In this document: piece by piece, positions 1 through 11,272 of the stretch | Layout of the letters: every line of letters begins with the position of its first letter | How positions within the stretch are numbered: the stretch's first letter is position 1 | From: Amborella trichopoda | Lineage: Eukaryota; Streptophyta; Magnoliopsida; Amborellales; Amborellaceae | DNA: 64,000 bases | Direction of reading: 5' to 3' | Assembly (NCBI RefSeq): GCF_000471905.2 | Contig: NW_006496564.1 | Span: 1,005,343 to 1,069,342, forward strand | Position numbers and translations under genes: made by a program | Notes under the pieces: model-generated | Seen by the model: only the letters and a program-made list of their open reading frames with translations | Told to the model about the DNA's origin: nothing | The model's database searches: none

Positions 1-333
1 CCGAGTGATGGTGACCTCGATATACCTCACCGGAAACGCCAAACTCTAGTGGAAGACCCCCATGACTGATGGGTCAAGGCCTCCCATTGTTGGGTGGGAT
101 GACCTCAAGCGCGAACTCAAAGAGAAGTTCCTGCTAGAGAATGTTGTCTGGACGGCTAGCAAGGCCCTCTGAAAACTCAAGCACACTGCCACAGTACGAG
201 AGTACGTCAAGCAATTTTCAAGTCGCATGTTTGACATCAAGAACATGTCCGAGGAGGACAAACTCTTCAACTTCATGGCGAGCTGCAGCCATGGGCCCAG
301 ACCGAGTTGAGGAGATAGGTGGTCAAGGATTTG
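1..333 (+). pseudogene. Gag fragment of chromodomain Gypsy element A (part 1)
   Basis: Decayed capsid-type gag of a plant Ty3/Gypsy element that starts before the window. The plus strand reads WDDLKRELKEKF, then TVREYVKQFSSRMFDIKN and MSEEDKLFNFM, typical of chromovirus gag. There is an in-frame stop near position 169. A frameshift near 280 precedes the LQPWAQTELRR motif and another stop. The frame is then cut at 333 by a solo LTR and resumes at 2510 after one copy of the target site, so this and the piece at 2510-2886 are one ancient gene. It is non-functional. The family call is strong because PR, RT, integrase and chromodomain pieces follow in the expected order. Confidence 0.85.
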
Positions 334-412
334 TGTCACGCCCCAAGAATTTACAATACTGATATTCCCAAGATGTGACAGTCAAAACATACATACATCT
401 CGTTTTAGGACA

Positions 413-964
413 NNNNNNNNNNNNNNNNNNNNNNNNNNNNNNNNNNNNNNNNNNNNNNNNNNNNNNNNNNNNNNNNNNNNNNNNNNNNNNNNNNNNNNNN
501 NNNNNNNNNNNNNNNNNNNNNNNNNNNNNNNNNNNNNNNNNNNNNNNNNNNNNNNNNNNNNNNNNNNNNNNNNNNNNNNNNNNNNNNNNNNNNNNNNNNN
601 NNNNNNNNNNNNNNNNNNNNNNNNNNNNNNNNNNNNNNNNNNNNNNNNNNNNNNNNNNNNNNNNNNNNNNNNNNNNNNNNNNNNNNNNNNNNNNNNNNNN
701 NNNNNNNNNNNNNNNNNNNNNNNNNNNNNNNNNNNNNNNNNNNNNNNNNNNNNNNNNNNNNNNNNNNNNNNNNNNNNNNNNNNNNNNNNNNNNNNNNNNN
801 NNNNNNNNNNNNNNNNNNNNNNNNNNNNNNNNNNNNNNNNNNNNNNNNNNNNNNNNNNNNNNNNNNNNNNNNNNNNNNNNNNNNNNNNNNNNNNNNNNNN
901 NNNNNNNNNNNNNNNNNNNNNNNNNNNNNNNNNNNNNNNNNNNNNNNNNNNNNNNNNNNNNNNN
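413..964. other. Assembly gap (552 N)
   Basis: A run of N inside the solo LTR. Comparison with the family C copy at 19506 suggests that only about 95-100 bp is missing here, so the gap length may be nominal or may hide an insertion. Confidence 0.95.
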
Positions 965-1199
965 CAGCAATTAACTTGAAAAAATGTTTACCAAAATTTG
1001 ATGAGTTTGGCTACTCAGTAAGTGATCATCATAATCCTAAAAATAATCATGGTTGAAAGATATCAATATTTTTAAAAAGGAGATCTATTAACAGAAATGC
1101 ATCAACAGTTTCACTTTCAAAAATGCATAATTAAGTATAATTCGAATAATTGAAATGCGTATAACATTTTAACGGCAGTGCATAATTCAAAAGATTTCA

Positions 1200-1415
1200 C
1201 CAAATACCCTACTGGCGTCCCAAGTAGGTCAACTATATACCCCATCAGCGTCCTGATGGATCCATTTAATCCCTATCGGCATCTCAGATAGGTCCACTTA
1301 ATCCCTGCAAGTCCACTTATACCTCACCGGCGTACCGGATGATTCCACTTAATCCCTACCGACGTACCGGATAGGTCCACTTATACCTCACCGGCGAACC
1401 GGATGAGTCCACTTG
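1200..1415 (-). repeat. Tandem hairpin array in solo LTR
   Basis: The minus strand carries about seven units with a roughly 32-bp period. Each has a short stem-loop followed by a conserved spacer around AAGTGGA. Stems differ between units but remain paired, for example CCATCAG/CTGATGG, CCTACT/AGTAGG and CCGG/CCGG. This is the same array as at 25814-26013 in the 3' LTR of element C. Confidence 0.8.
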
Positions 1416-2509
1416 CATACTTAAAGTATTTCTAAATCTCTTTAAACATTCGAAAGCAGCAATATCATGTACTCAACATATCACTGCAATTATTAATATG
1501 AATTTCACTGAAACCATTAATAACGGTCACTTTCAATAACATTTCAAAAATACCCAGTAAAATATTTTGGGCTCAAATTCAGAAAGGTAGCAGTTCGTAA
1601 AGACATTCTAGCATAATTGCCAATCTAGTATGTATAGAAAAACTCTTATAAAAATCCAAGAATACGGAATTATCACAATTTATGGGATGTCAATTCGCAA
1701 ATAAACATTTCACAAACAATGCTATTATCGAATGCAAAAATATAAGTTTTCAAATAATAAGGCAGTCATTTGCACATGAATTTTACAATGTCTAAATATT
1801 CAAAAATAGTAGAAAGAAATCTCACAATTTTACTAAAAGAAAAAATATCACATTTATTTCTAATAATTTTACAGTATCTAAAATTATCTAACAATAGATA
1901 AGAAAAATAAATTTATTTCTAAGAATTTACAGCATTTAAAATTTCTAACATAGATAAAATATCACAATTATATTAAAAAGATTATTTTTCAAAATAATGA
2001 GGTCACTTGCGCATAACATTTATCGCGCCTAAAATTCATGATAATAAGCAGAAATAATTATTTCATTTCATTTTCACAAAGAACGGATTATTTTTCAAGA
2101 TAATGAAGTCACTTACCTATAATATTTGAGTGTTTGAGTGGGACTTCCGGTAAAATTTGGCTAGAGAGAGAAAGAGCTCACTCCGTTTCGACTAAAGAGA
2201 GAAAGATCTCAGTGTGTTGGGAGAGCTTATACAAAAGTTTTCTAGGGTGGGAGTCCTCACCTCTCCTATTTAAATTCTTAAGACACATTATTATATTATT
2301 TATTAAGCTCCACCTCATACATGAGGTGTGACAATAATATTATACGTGAAACGTTTGAGGCCCACGTCAATTAAGGACGTGGTATATGAAAGGAAAAAGT
2401 TAACAAAAGTGGTGATGGTCCCTAAGGACCATAATACTTATATGAACTATCACACTATAAAGATTTTTTTTTTTTTTTTTTTTGCTTTTTAAAGTTTAGG
2501 ATTGTTACA

Positions 2510-2886
2510 ATTTGCCTGCAGCTGTTACTTCTGTTGAATCCCTTGTGTACGTCAAGCTCAATGCTTCGTCAAAGAATTCACGACAAGCTACGGGCAGAGC
2601 AAAGGCGAAAAGGGGCAATAGCGACACTAAACGCCAAGGTGTCGGACAAGTAGGTGGGCGACCCAATGGGGAGACTTCTAGCAAAGTTGGTGCCAAGAAG
2701 GATTTCTCCATGTGCTCTATTTGCAAAGGCCCAAACCGAGCCATAAACTGCCCCAAGAAGAAGTCCCTCAACACGGTGCAGAACATGGAGGAAGATGAGG
2801 AGGAGGTTGTGAGGTCGACTCCTCTTCAACACCATACTATCCAAAAGGTAGCACAGGAGTCCTTAGCCAGCGATGGCCTGATGTAG
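2510..2886 (+). pseudogene. Gag fragment of element A (part 2), degenerate zinc knuckle
   Basis: C-terminal gag of element A, resuming in frame directly after the duplicated target site. It contains a basic stretch and a nucleocapsid knuckle, CSICKGPNRAINC, in which the expected histidine of the CX2CX4HX4C motif is asparagine. An acidic linker (EEDEEEVV) follows. A stop (TAG) at 2884-2886 separates it from the protease segment, which otherwise continues in the same frame. Non-functional remnant. Confidence 0.85.
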
Positions 2887-3469
2887 ATCAAGGTCACCCT
2901 AAATGGCAAAGAGATGAAGGCCATGGTGGACACGAGAGCCACCCTCAATTTCGTGGCTGCCAACGAGACAGTCCAGCTGGGCCTCAAGTTGGCCGTGGAT
3001 GGCAACAAGTTGAAGACGGAGCATGCTGCACCACAGTCGTTTGAGGGGGCAGCCCGGGATGTCCCACTAAAGATGGGAGCATGGAGAGGTAAAGTTACCC
3101 TTGTTGCAGTGCCCTACGATGATTTTGAGGTCATCCATGGATTGGAGTTTCCGGCGAACGCAAAAGCTGTAGTGGTGCCACACCTTGGTGTGGTCACCAT
3201 CTGTGATGAGACTTGCCTTGTATGGTGCTTGTTGAGCGCAAGGGCAAGGGGAAGGAACTGTCTGCCCTGCAAGTCAATGTAGGGCTCCAGCAGGGCCAAG
3301 CCACCTATCTAACTACCCTTGTGCTCAACAAGAACAAGAGTGACATCTATGTGCCCCTTGTCGTTGAAAACGTTTTGGGGGAGTTTGCAAACGTTATGTC
3401 CCCAGAACTCCCAAGGTCCCAACCTCTTAAACAAGGTTGTGGACAACAAGATGGAACACGAGGCAGGAG
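2887..3469 (+). pseudogene. Aspartic protease region of element A
   Basis: Retropepsin-like segment in the same frame as the upstream gag. The usual active-site DTGAT is DTRAT here (in MVDTRATLNFVA), so the catalytic glycine is lost. A further frameshift lies near 3210, after which the linker toward RT reads EFANVMSPELPR and then, in another frame, VDNKMEHEAGA. The frame is cut at about 3470 by the second solo LTR and resumes at 6223. Inactive. Confidence 0.8.
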
Positions 3470-3474
3470 CTTGA

Positions 3475-6222
3475 TGATAGTGAAGACAAAGACTAGAGCA
3501 AATTTTTAAACCGAAAAACAAAGCAAAATGCACACCTTCAACAAGCCATTTGCTTAAAACCAAGCTAAGCGAATGAGTTACAATCCTTTAAATAACAATT
3601 ACAACCATTTCTAGCTTTGTAAAACCTCTGTAAATAAACTCAAATAACAACCCCTAATGGGGCAATCACATATAAAGCAAAACTAGCTTATGAATTACAC
3701 TTTCATAACACAAATTACATAAACTATGTCCCAAAGCTTAAATACAACATACAACTAATCTAAACAAAATTCTAAGGAATAAACTCAACTAAACAGGGAA
3801 TTAGAATGCCAAATTAAAATCGGGAAGCCATGTTTCAAACCTGGGGCCACACAATCGGGCCTTATAAGGACTTAATTTTGTCCCTTCGAATTGTACAAAA
3901 ATGGTTCAATCTCACAAGAGTGTCTAAGCCAAATAGGAAGCAATTGTACACCTTAAAATCACTTCTTAATATCTCAACACACTAGCATTATCATCCAAAA
4001 TAGAATGCAAAAGATTGAATTGAATCGGATAAAGAACAAGAGAGTTATGACCAAACTACACACGATGGTCCCTCGGACCACCAAAACAGTCTTGTATGAA
4101 AAGGTTATGAACCCCCATGGGTAAAAACATGATGAAAAACTTCTGAAAATTCAATTCCACACTGAGACTAAAGTAGTTGACCGATTTGAAGCAAAGTAAT
4201 CAATGGATACTATGCATGATCATGGATTCTTATGCATTTAAGCTATAACTCATGAAAGACCACACTATGAATAAGCATGATGAAAAAGATGACCAAATGG
4301 GAATTCTAAGATCAATGAAACTTTTGCAAATTCAAAACTCCAGCAACTATAGATGCCAAGAATATGAACTAATGAGAAAAAAATTCAATGGAGTTTACCT
4401 TGATAAATGTACACTATGAACTTAAGCATAAGAAAGGAGGACCACCATCAAGATCACCATCAATGAACTCTAAAAGCCTTTTGAAAAAGAAAATATGGGG
4501 TCTCTCTCTCTTCAATTTTCTCTCACAAAGCTCTAAAAAAAGGGGGGGGGCACAAATTTTCCAAAATGGTTCAATAGTTGAGATAGTTTGGGTTTGAGAT
4601 CTCATGATGTACTTTTATAATATGAGTGTAACCTTGGACTCAATCAAAACCCTTGATGCACTAATCCAAAGGCACATCAGCGGCTAATGTCCCTAGCCAC
4701 CCATCCTCATCCAACAAATAGGATAAAAGAATGGGATTTCATACCATTATCACTCACCCTAACCCTAAATTATGTCGCTTTACCATTTTGTCTTTGACCC
4801 ATGTTTTTATTCCAATTGCATCCAATATGCCCTTACAAAAACACCCTTAGTTTTTTTTAATAAGGTATCAGAGTAGATAACCACCAAGGGTAAAAGGCAA
4901 AGAAGTAATTGGCAAAGCTCACACATGTGAAGATATTCTACTTTATCAAAGCCAATCACCTTGTAGATCTAAAATTTCAAACCAATCAATTTAAAGATAA
5001 TGCCTCCTTTACATATGTGTGTGAAGATATTTTTCAACTCAAATTTGAAAATCCATTTTCTCTTTAATATCAAATAAATTAATTAATTAAACTCCACACA
5101 TGCCATGCATGGCCCATGTGTGAATTAATTAAGACATGTGATAAAAAGGGGTCTTAAGTTATACACTATATAACAAAATATAACAATATATAAAGAGATA
5201 CCAAAACACAATAAAACAAGCAACCAAATGCCAATCTGGTCCCCCCACCTAGGGATCAGCGTCAAGCTAGGCGATGATCCTAAAGTGAGGCGTGGGGTGC
5301 CACGTGACAGCCCTATGGCCACTTGGACGCCACATGGCACTACAAGGTCAGGACTAAAGTGGAATTTGAATCACAATTTGAAAAACCTCATTTTTTTTAG
5401 CAAATAAAATTCCGATAAATTCTCTAAAATTCACAATAAATATTTGAAGTATTTTCGACCAATTATTAGGTTTTTCTCATCATTATAAAATCGGACAAAA
5501 GGTATAGTGAGATCTCAGGCTAATAACTGTAGGTATCGGAATACTCCATTGGGCTAGTCCAAAATGATGTTCCGCCGAGTCTCAGATCGACCCAATAGGC
5601 CTATGTTCCACAGTCTAAAGCAGAGACACATAATTGGCTAAATCAAAGCCGTTGAGCTAGAACTTACGATCATCAGGCTCTCAATGTACCCCTATGAGAC
5701 ATGATCTAACTCAATTACAGGGGTCCCCTCAAAGCACATGTGCACTGGCTCTTCCAAACTCTGATAATGCAATTAAAAGAGTGGCTTTCCGTACGAAATG
5801 AAAATGCACATGCCATGTAATGATCTCATGTCAGGATACGGACTTATGTCCCATAAGTCTTGACCATTCTATACAGGGCAAATACTCAATAAGAACTCGG
5901 GTTTTATTTTTCTCGTTTGGATTCTTCAAGCCCAAGTCAATCGCAGCTAAACATGAGACTAACTTATAAAATCCTGACTAGGAGGTGACCCTGGCCAATC
6001 GCAGCTAAACGCCCTGGCCAATCGCAACCCTGGCCAATCACGCTTCAAGCCCTGGCTAATCGCAGCCTTGGCCAATCGCAGCTAAACGTGAACTCTTGAT
6101 ACCACATGCGTACCCGGGATAAAAGAATCTGGGCTCCATTTCGCAAGGCGTCAAGATTTCAATCGCTCCCTCTAAATGAGAGACTACTAGAATTTAAGCC
6201 TTGATAGGTCATATTTTCAACA
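3475..6222. mobile_element. Solo LTR (second family) between protease and RT of element A
   Basis: A 2,748-bp non-coding block that starts TGATAGTG and ends TTTTCAACA. It is flanked by a perfect 5-bp duplication, CTTGA at 3470-3474 and 6223-6227. TG...CA ends, a 5-bp TSD and the absence of coding domains define a solo LTR. Orientation is uncertain. The minus strand is favoured because it begins TGTTGAAAATATGACC, a common LTR start, and has TATATA-like motifs around 5165-5195. Removing it with one TSD copy restores continuity of the protease-RT linker of A. It contains GGTCC-type short inverted words and a short repeat array near 5936-6089. Confidence 0.85.
5936..6089 (+). repeat. Short tandem repeat, CTGGCCAATCGCAG type
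   Basis: Five or six diverged copies of a 15-25 bp unit around CCTGGCCAATCGCAGCTAAA, inside the second solo LTR near one terminus. Copies differ mainly by spacer length and by C to T changes. Confidence 0.7.
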
Positions 6223-6227
6223 CTTGA

Positions 6228-6900
6228 AACCCAACCCGTGCCCCTTATCGCACGGCCCCAACATAACTAGTTAAGCTCTATAAGCAGTTGAACGAACTGT
6301 TGGATGCTGGCATGATCCAGCCATCCAAGTCCCCCTATGATGCCCCAGTCCTCTTCCAAAAGAAGCAGGAACGGCTAGCTGAGAATGTGCGTGGAAGACC
6401 GCACCTTGAACAAGCTTACAATCAAAGATAAGAACCCACTGCCCCTGATTGATGACTTGTTCGACCGACTAGCCAAGGCCAGGGTCTTTAGTAAATGTGA
6501 TCTACGAACAGGCTACTAGCAAGTCCGCATAATAGAAGGCAACGAAGGAAAATCGACTTATGTAACCCATTACGGGTCCTATGAATTCCTTGTAATGGCG
6601 TTTGGGTTAACTAAATCCCCGACAACTTTTTGTCGTTTAATGAACATCGCACTTGGTGGCTACATTGATGACTTTCTAGTAGTGTATTTAAATGACATTA
6701 TAGTGTACAGACAGACCTTCTATGATCATGTGAGGCATCTAAGACCAGTGTTGAAACAGCTGAGAGCCAACCATCTCTTTGTAAAGTTTGAAAAATGTGT
6801 ACTTGCCCAAGAGGAAATCATGTATCTCGGGAACAAAATGGGAAGGAGGAAAATACAGATGGATGACCAAGAGGTGCATGCCATCCTAGATTAGTCGTAG
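6228..6900 (+). pseudogene. Reverse transcriptase region of element A, catalytic D to N
   Basis: Ty3/Gypsy reverse transcriptase in fragments. KQLNELLDAGMIQPSKSP and DAPVLFQKK mark the N-terminus, [17 protein letters not shown] and SYEFLVMAFGLTKSPTTF mark the palm, and ending motifs follow. The catalytic box at 6685-6696 reads YLND instead of YLDD, so an essential aspartate is asparagine. Several stops and at least two frameshifts (about 6380 and 6890) are visible. It follows the solo LTR directly, as expected for the A frame. Non-functional. Confidence 0.85.
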
Positions 6901-7560
6901 CCTAAGGATCTTCATGAGCAACACTCTTTCTTGGGCTCGTCAACTATTATCGGCGCTTCATTGCAGGGTACTCAAAGAAGGTCGTATCCCTGACTAACCT
7001 TCTTAGGTCAAGTGGGAATGGACTGGGGACTGTGAGCAATCCTTCCAAAAGATCAAGAGGGTCATCACAAATCAGTGTTGCGGCTTTCTGACTTCAGAAA
7101 GCCCTTCAAAGTGCAATTTGATGCCTCGAGTTATGCAATAGGTGGGGTGTTGATGCAAGAGGACCACCTTGTGGCCTACGAAAGCCGAAAGCTAAACGAG
7201 ATTGAGCAGAAGTACTCAGTCCACGAGAAGGAAATGACCGCAGTAGTGCATTGCTTCAGAGTGTGGAGGCACTACTTGCTGGGAAGTAGGTTTGTGGTGC
7301 GCACAGACAATGTGGCCACAAGCTACTTCACGACCCAGAAGAAGCTGACCCCAAAGCAAGCTCAATAGCAGGAGTTTTTTGGCTGAGTTTGACTTCACCT
7401 TGGAGTACAAACCAGGCAAAGCCAATATGGTGGCTGATGCGCTCATTCACAACACCGAGCCCTTAGTGGTGGTTGCCACCAGCACCCGAGTAGAGGGGGA
7501 CCTCCTAGATCGCATTTGCGAGATCAACAAGTCGATGACCCAAAAGTTGGTGTAGCTAGT
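6901..7560 (+). pseudogene. RNase H region of element A
   Basis: Gypsy RNase H. After the RT connection, KPFKVQFDASSYAIGGVLMQ, VAYESRKLNEIEQKYSVHEK, EMTAVVHCFRVWRHYLLGS and FVVRTDNVATSYF give the expected order D, E and D of the RNase H fold. A stop at 7366-7368 and frameshifts precede the C-terminal segment, where a VADAL-like ending is recognisable near 7430. It is broken. Confidence 0.8.
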
Positions 7561-7639
7561 CCAGGAGAGGGACGCACCCGACGGTTCTAGTAAGAGGGTG
7601 GTGCTCTATATGCTAAAGGCAAACGCGTTTATGTGCCTT

Positions 7640-8350
7640 GCACATAAGATGACCTAAGGAAGGAGTTGTTGAGGGAGTACCACGATGCCCCAGTAGCTGG
7701 CCACCCGGGGCAAGAGCAGACCTTGGTCGTGTTGTCCTGCGGCTTCTATTGGCCGAACATAGACCAAGAGGTCGAACACTATGAGAAGACCTACCTAATG
7801 GGCTAGCAAGACAAGACTGACCGGCAGAGGCCAGCCGGCATACTTGAGCCCCTCCCCATCCCTAAAGGCTTATGGACAAGCAGTTCATGAACGTCATAAG
7901 CAGCCTTCCCAAAGTGAATGGGAAGAGCCAGAACATGGTCGTGGTGGACCAGCTTTCGAAGTATGCCACCTTCATCGCTTCCCCCGACCAATGTATGCCG
8001 AGACTGCAGCACAACTCTTCTTCATCCATGTGGTGAAGCTATGGGGTGTTCCGAAGGACATCGTGAGCAACCGAGATGCTCGCTTCACGAGAAGGTTCTG
8101 GCATGAGTGGTTTGACTTCATGGGGACTCGGTTAAACTTCTCCATTAGCAATCACCCTCAGACTGATGGCCAGACCGAGAGGATGAATGTCATATTGGAG
8201 TACTTGAGACACTATGTGACTGCTAACAAGCACAATTGGGTCAGCTTACTCGACCTGGCCTCGTTTTGCCACAACCTACATCGGAGATCTTCCGCCGAAA
8301 AAAGCGCCTTGGAGCTAGCCACGGGCTGGCAGCCCCTGGCGTCCCCATGA
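7640..8350 (+). pseudogene. Integrase region of element A
   Basis: Integrase pieces in several frames. LREYHDAPVAGHPG and FYWPNI belong to the zinc-binding N-terminus, and VVVDQLSKYATF begins the core. WGVPKDIVSNRDARFTRRFW and FSISNHPQTDGQTERMN carry the second catalytic D region (D of NRDARF) and the final E of the D,D(35)E triad. Frame changes and stops occur near 7805, 7890 and 8330. It lies upstream of the chromodomain piece and is not functional. Confidence 0.85.
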
Positions 8351-8559
8351 TGTGGCCTTACAACATGACTAGTCCAAGTGCCCAGCAACACTGCGACTGG
8401 CTAAGGCTAGAACAGCACTGCTATTGAGCTGTCAAGCGCATGAAGAAGTATGCGGATGCAGAACAATGGCCCTTAAGAGTTCCAAGTTGGGGACTGAGTG
8501 ATGTTGAAACTCACTCCCACGATCTGGAAGAAGATCAATGCCAAGGGGGCACACCACGG

Positions 8560-8920
8560 CTTGATCTAGCAATATGTTGACCCTTTCGAAGTTACCCGAA
8601 GGATAGGGAAGTTGGCCTATCAATTGGCACTTCCCAACCGGATTATCGTTAATCCAATCTTCCCTATGGGCTTCTTAAAGCCATACCACAAGGATGAAGA
8701 CCCAAACAAGGTCCAAGCCTTACGAGCCCCACCAAACATAAGAGCCCAGTTTGAACATATGGTAGAGGCCATTTTGGCTTGATGAGTACTGGGACAAAGT
8801 AAAAAGAACCGGAGGATTGAATTCCTTGTCCAATAGATGGGCTTGCTTGAAGAGGAAACTAGCTGGGAGAAGGATGCTATGCTCTGGGAGTACGAGAATC
8901 TGATCCAAGAGTTCTTAGCA
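8560..8920 (+). pseudogene. Integrase C-terminus and chromodomain of element A
   Basis: After GKLAYQLALPN and an FPMGFLKPYH segment, the plus strand encodes a chromodomain: VEAILA, two stops, then KKNRRIEFLVQ, GLLEEETSWEKD and LWEYENLIQEF. It has the order of aromatic and acidic residues known from chromovirus integrases. Chromodomains are thought to tether the pre-integration complex to chromatin. Internal stops show that the copy is dead. This domain is the main reason for calling A a chromovirus. Confidence 0.8.
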
Positions 8921-8929
8921 AACTGTGGG

Positions 8930-10169
8930 CGTGGCCACCACGTGTACTTAAATTCAAACAGTGTAATTGTCGTAATTGAGGCTATTTAAGCCCCTGGCCC
9001 AGACCCTTGAGGGGCTATTTGTTGTTTAGTTTATACTTTTATAAGTTTGTTGAAGATAGAGACTTTGAGTCCATGTTATTATGGTATATGGACAGTTCGA
9101 GACTATTACTAATACATAGCCTATTAGACTTTTAAAAATTTTAAAATTTTGAACAAGGTTATTCTCAAAAAGGAAATAAAAAAGTGAAGAAAAAAGAAAA
9201 AAATAAGAGGTTTTTATCCTTTGCTTGTTTAGCTCTTCAATCCCTCAACCCACCTGTCTTCTTCTCTCTCCTCTCCCCCTCTCAATCCTAATCCTACCCC
9301 TTACTTCTCTATACGGCTTTCAAACTCTCTGCCCAAAATTTTAGCTGTCTCTCCTCATCTCTCTAAATCACCTTTGCTTCATCTCGCTCTCACAAGGGAA
9401 AAAAAAAACTTTAATGCTACTTAGTTAAGTTCTTTTTCCTCACCTCTTAGAATGTTTCTCTTTTTCTATCTTGTCCTTGTATCTCTCTCCACGTCTCTGG
9501 CTTGTGGCTGCCCCTCCTTCTCGGTATCTCAATTCTCTTCTGCTATCCTATCCTCTTCTTTTGCTCTATCCTGCCCTCATCGTCTCCCTCTTGAGCTTTT
9601 TCTTCTCTCTCTGTTGTTTTTTACTATTGCGGAGATCTTGGAGGCCAACGGATGCTCTTTTCTTTTGACAAATACCATTGAAAGGTTCCCTTGGCAGTTG
9701 CCTGCCAAAGCCAGATGTACTCGAAGTTCGCATAAAAAACTGCCTCAAGCCGAGTACTTTCAAGCAACATGATGCTCATTTGTGAAACCTTCGCAACCTC
9801 GCAGCTCACATCAAATAATCCAATGGGAATTGCTTGCTCCCCACTCTAAAAGCTGCCCCTCGCCATGGACCAAACCGCATCTCAGAACTCTCACCCATCA
9901 CGTCAGAATCCTAAGTCTAGAGATGTGTCTCAGCTTTATCACCTACAGCAGCAACCCAGATTACTTTCCTCACCTAACTCTAGCAGCAACACTCACGACT
10001 CCGGTTTTGTAGCAGTTGCACCTCTTGTCCATAACTTTGAGGACATACCAAAAGTTTAAACCAAAGCATAGCAGTCCGTTTACTTTTATTGTACCTCCCC
10101 TCCCCCCTCTCCACCCCCCCTCCCCCCCCCCACCCGCTTTCTATACTCCCATCTTTTTCTTCCACCTCC
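8930..10169 (+). other. 3' flank of element A, probable degraded LTR; pyrimidine-rich
   Basis: No gene is recognised. The segment starts just after the A chromodomain, so it should contain the polypurine tract and 3' LTR, but the 5' LTR lies outside the window and no boundary could be set. 9220-9620 and 10080-10180 are strongly C+T-rich on the plus strand. A small open frame at 9865-10059, starting MDQTASQNSHPSRQ, is unrecognised and may be chance. Confidence 0.5.
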
Positions 10170-10287
10170 CCTCTCTACAGTTCTAAGCGTACTCTGAGCA
10201 CCCAACTTGTGAGATGCCGTCTCATTTCTACTCGTTTTGTAAGTTTATTCCTTTAATACAAAGTTAACCTTTCCTCAAAAAAATAAA
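10170..10287 (+). mobile_element. LINE-like 3' tail
   Basis: The end of this stretch, TTTAATACAAAGTTAACC followed by a TCAAAAAAA run, closely resembles the last 60 bp of the full-length LINE at 50567-57539, which has AATACAATGTTAATAG and then TCAAAAAAG. It is probably the 3' end of a 5'-truncated L1-type insertion. The 5' limit is not visible. Confidence 0.45.
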
Positions 10288-11272
10288 AACATGCAATAAA
10301 TGGTTTGAATTTGGAATTGACACAAATATATGTAAATATGTGTGTTTGGACTGCACATATATGTATATATCTACAGAATTTGTACTGCAGGGTGCCTGAG
10401 GTTCTGGGTGCCCGCCTAGCCGCTAGGCACCAAGCAGGCTGCCTATGGGCCGCCTAGCGTTTTTTGAAATCTTGGTTTCAACAATCACGTAAACATAGCA
10501 AATAGTATGAGCAAATGTAAGTAACATAAAGATAGCCAGCAGTTGGCCCTAACACATAAAGATGTGGCTTAATGTGAAAATCCAAGGTCTTCTAGCTAGA
10601 CTTTAGCCTATGATGCACCATATCTCATAGCTTGAAGTGTAAATAGCAGCAGTAAAACTAAATATTCCACACTAATAGATGCATAACCTATCTCAATTTG
10701 AAGTGGATAAGTTGTGTACTTTCAAAAACAATATGGGCACTTAATTAGTCCTTTTACAACTCAGTTTCCATTCTCAAGTGCAAAGTGTCGTTGCACTAGA
10801 CGAAGCTCACATTTAATTATGTCATTTCTAACCATGACTTTACAAGATATTAAAATATGGAAAACAGCATGCAAGGAAAACCACTGTGTGAAGTAAATCA
10901 TAATTTTATAACAAGGAAAATAGTCCACAATTCCTAATTGTTAAAATGTGTATCGAAAGGTATAATATAACCCAATGGAGTATGGTTTGGTACCAAATGG
11001 TCAGTCGTTCCCAGCACTACAGTTAATCTCCACCATCTGTTTGTGGGAACAGACAATGGAGGCCATTTGGAGCATCATATACCATACTCCAATGGATTAC
11101 GACATAGATTCACAATCTGTATTGCTATTCCAAAGCATATTGTTTGTCATTAGAGCTCAGAATGAAACAACCATGAAAGGTAGAAGTGGAAAGAATCGAA
11201 GATGCACAATAAGTATTAGTAACATAAATGACTCAAAACAGAAACTATTAGTCACATATAAACAGAACTTAC
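10288..11272 (-). other. NRPE5: Partial intron 2 of NRPE5-like gene; no coding exon seen
   Basis: Sequence downstream of the exon 2 splice donor. I looked on the minus strand for the conserved RPB5-family C-terminus and did not find it. The stretch holds a GC-rich patch at 10385-10475 with GCCTAG words like those near the hAT ends at 58950 and 62290, and a small foldback element at 10971-11098. Confidence 0.5.
10971..11098. mobile_element. Small foldback (MITE-like) element
   Basis: About 125 bp with inverted ends: left CCAATGGAGTATGG...CCAAATGG, right CCATTTGG...CCATACTCCAATGG. The arms pair with few mismatches and an unpaired insertion. No coding capacity and no convincing target duplication, so the superfamily is unknown. 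Confidence 0.5.

Larger units (their letters stand above)
334..2509 (-). mobile_element. Solo LTR of family C inserted in element A gag
   Basis: A single long terminal repeat in minus orientation: TG at 334 (TGTCACGCCCC) and CA at 2508-2509 (GTTACA). It is flanked by a perfect 5-bp duplication, ATTTG at 329-333 and 2510-2514. It is homologous to the 3' LTR of element C (24719-26450), matching in the hairpin array, in the CACGTC-rich U3 and in the terminal bases. No internal region is present, so it probably arose by LTR-LTR recombination after insertion. The apparent length of 2,176 bp includes 552 N, while the related intact LTR is 1,732 bp. The gag frame of A continues across the insert. 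Confidence 0.9.

Noticed and set aside
323-974. Open frames across the N-run
   Set aside because: They are made of unknown bases and have no coding evidence.
9452-9772. A hydrophobic 106-codon frame that looks like a signal peptide or membrane protein
   Set aside because: The pyrimidine-rich sequence gives leucine, serine and phenylalanine runs in any frame. There is no family match and no supporting context.
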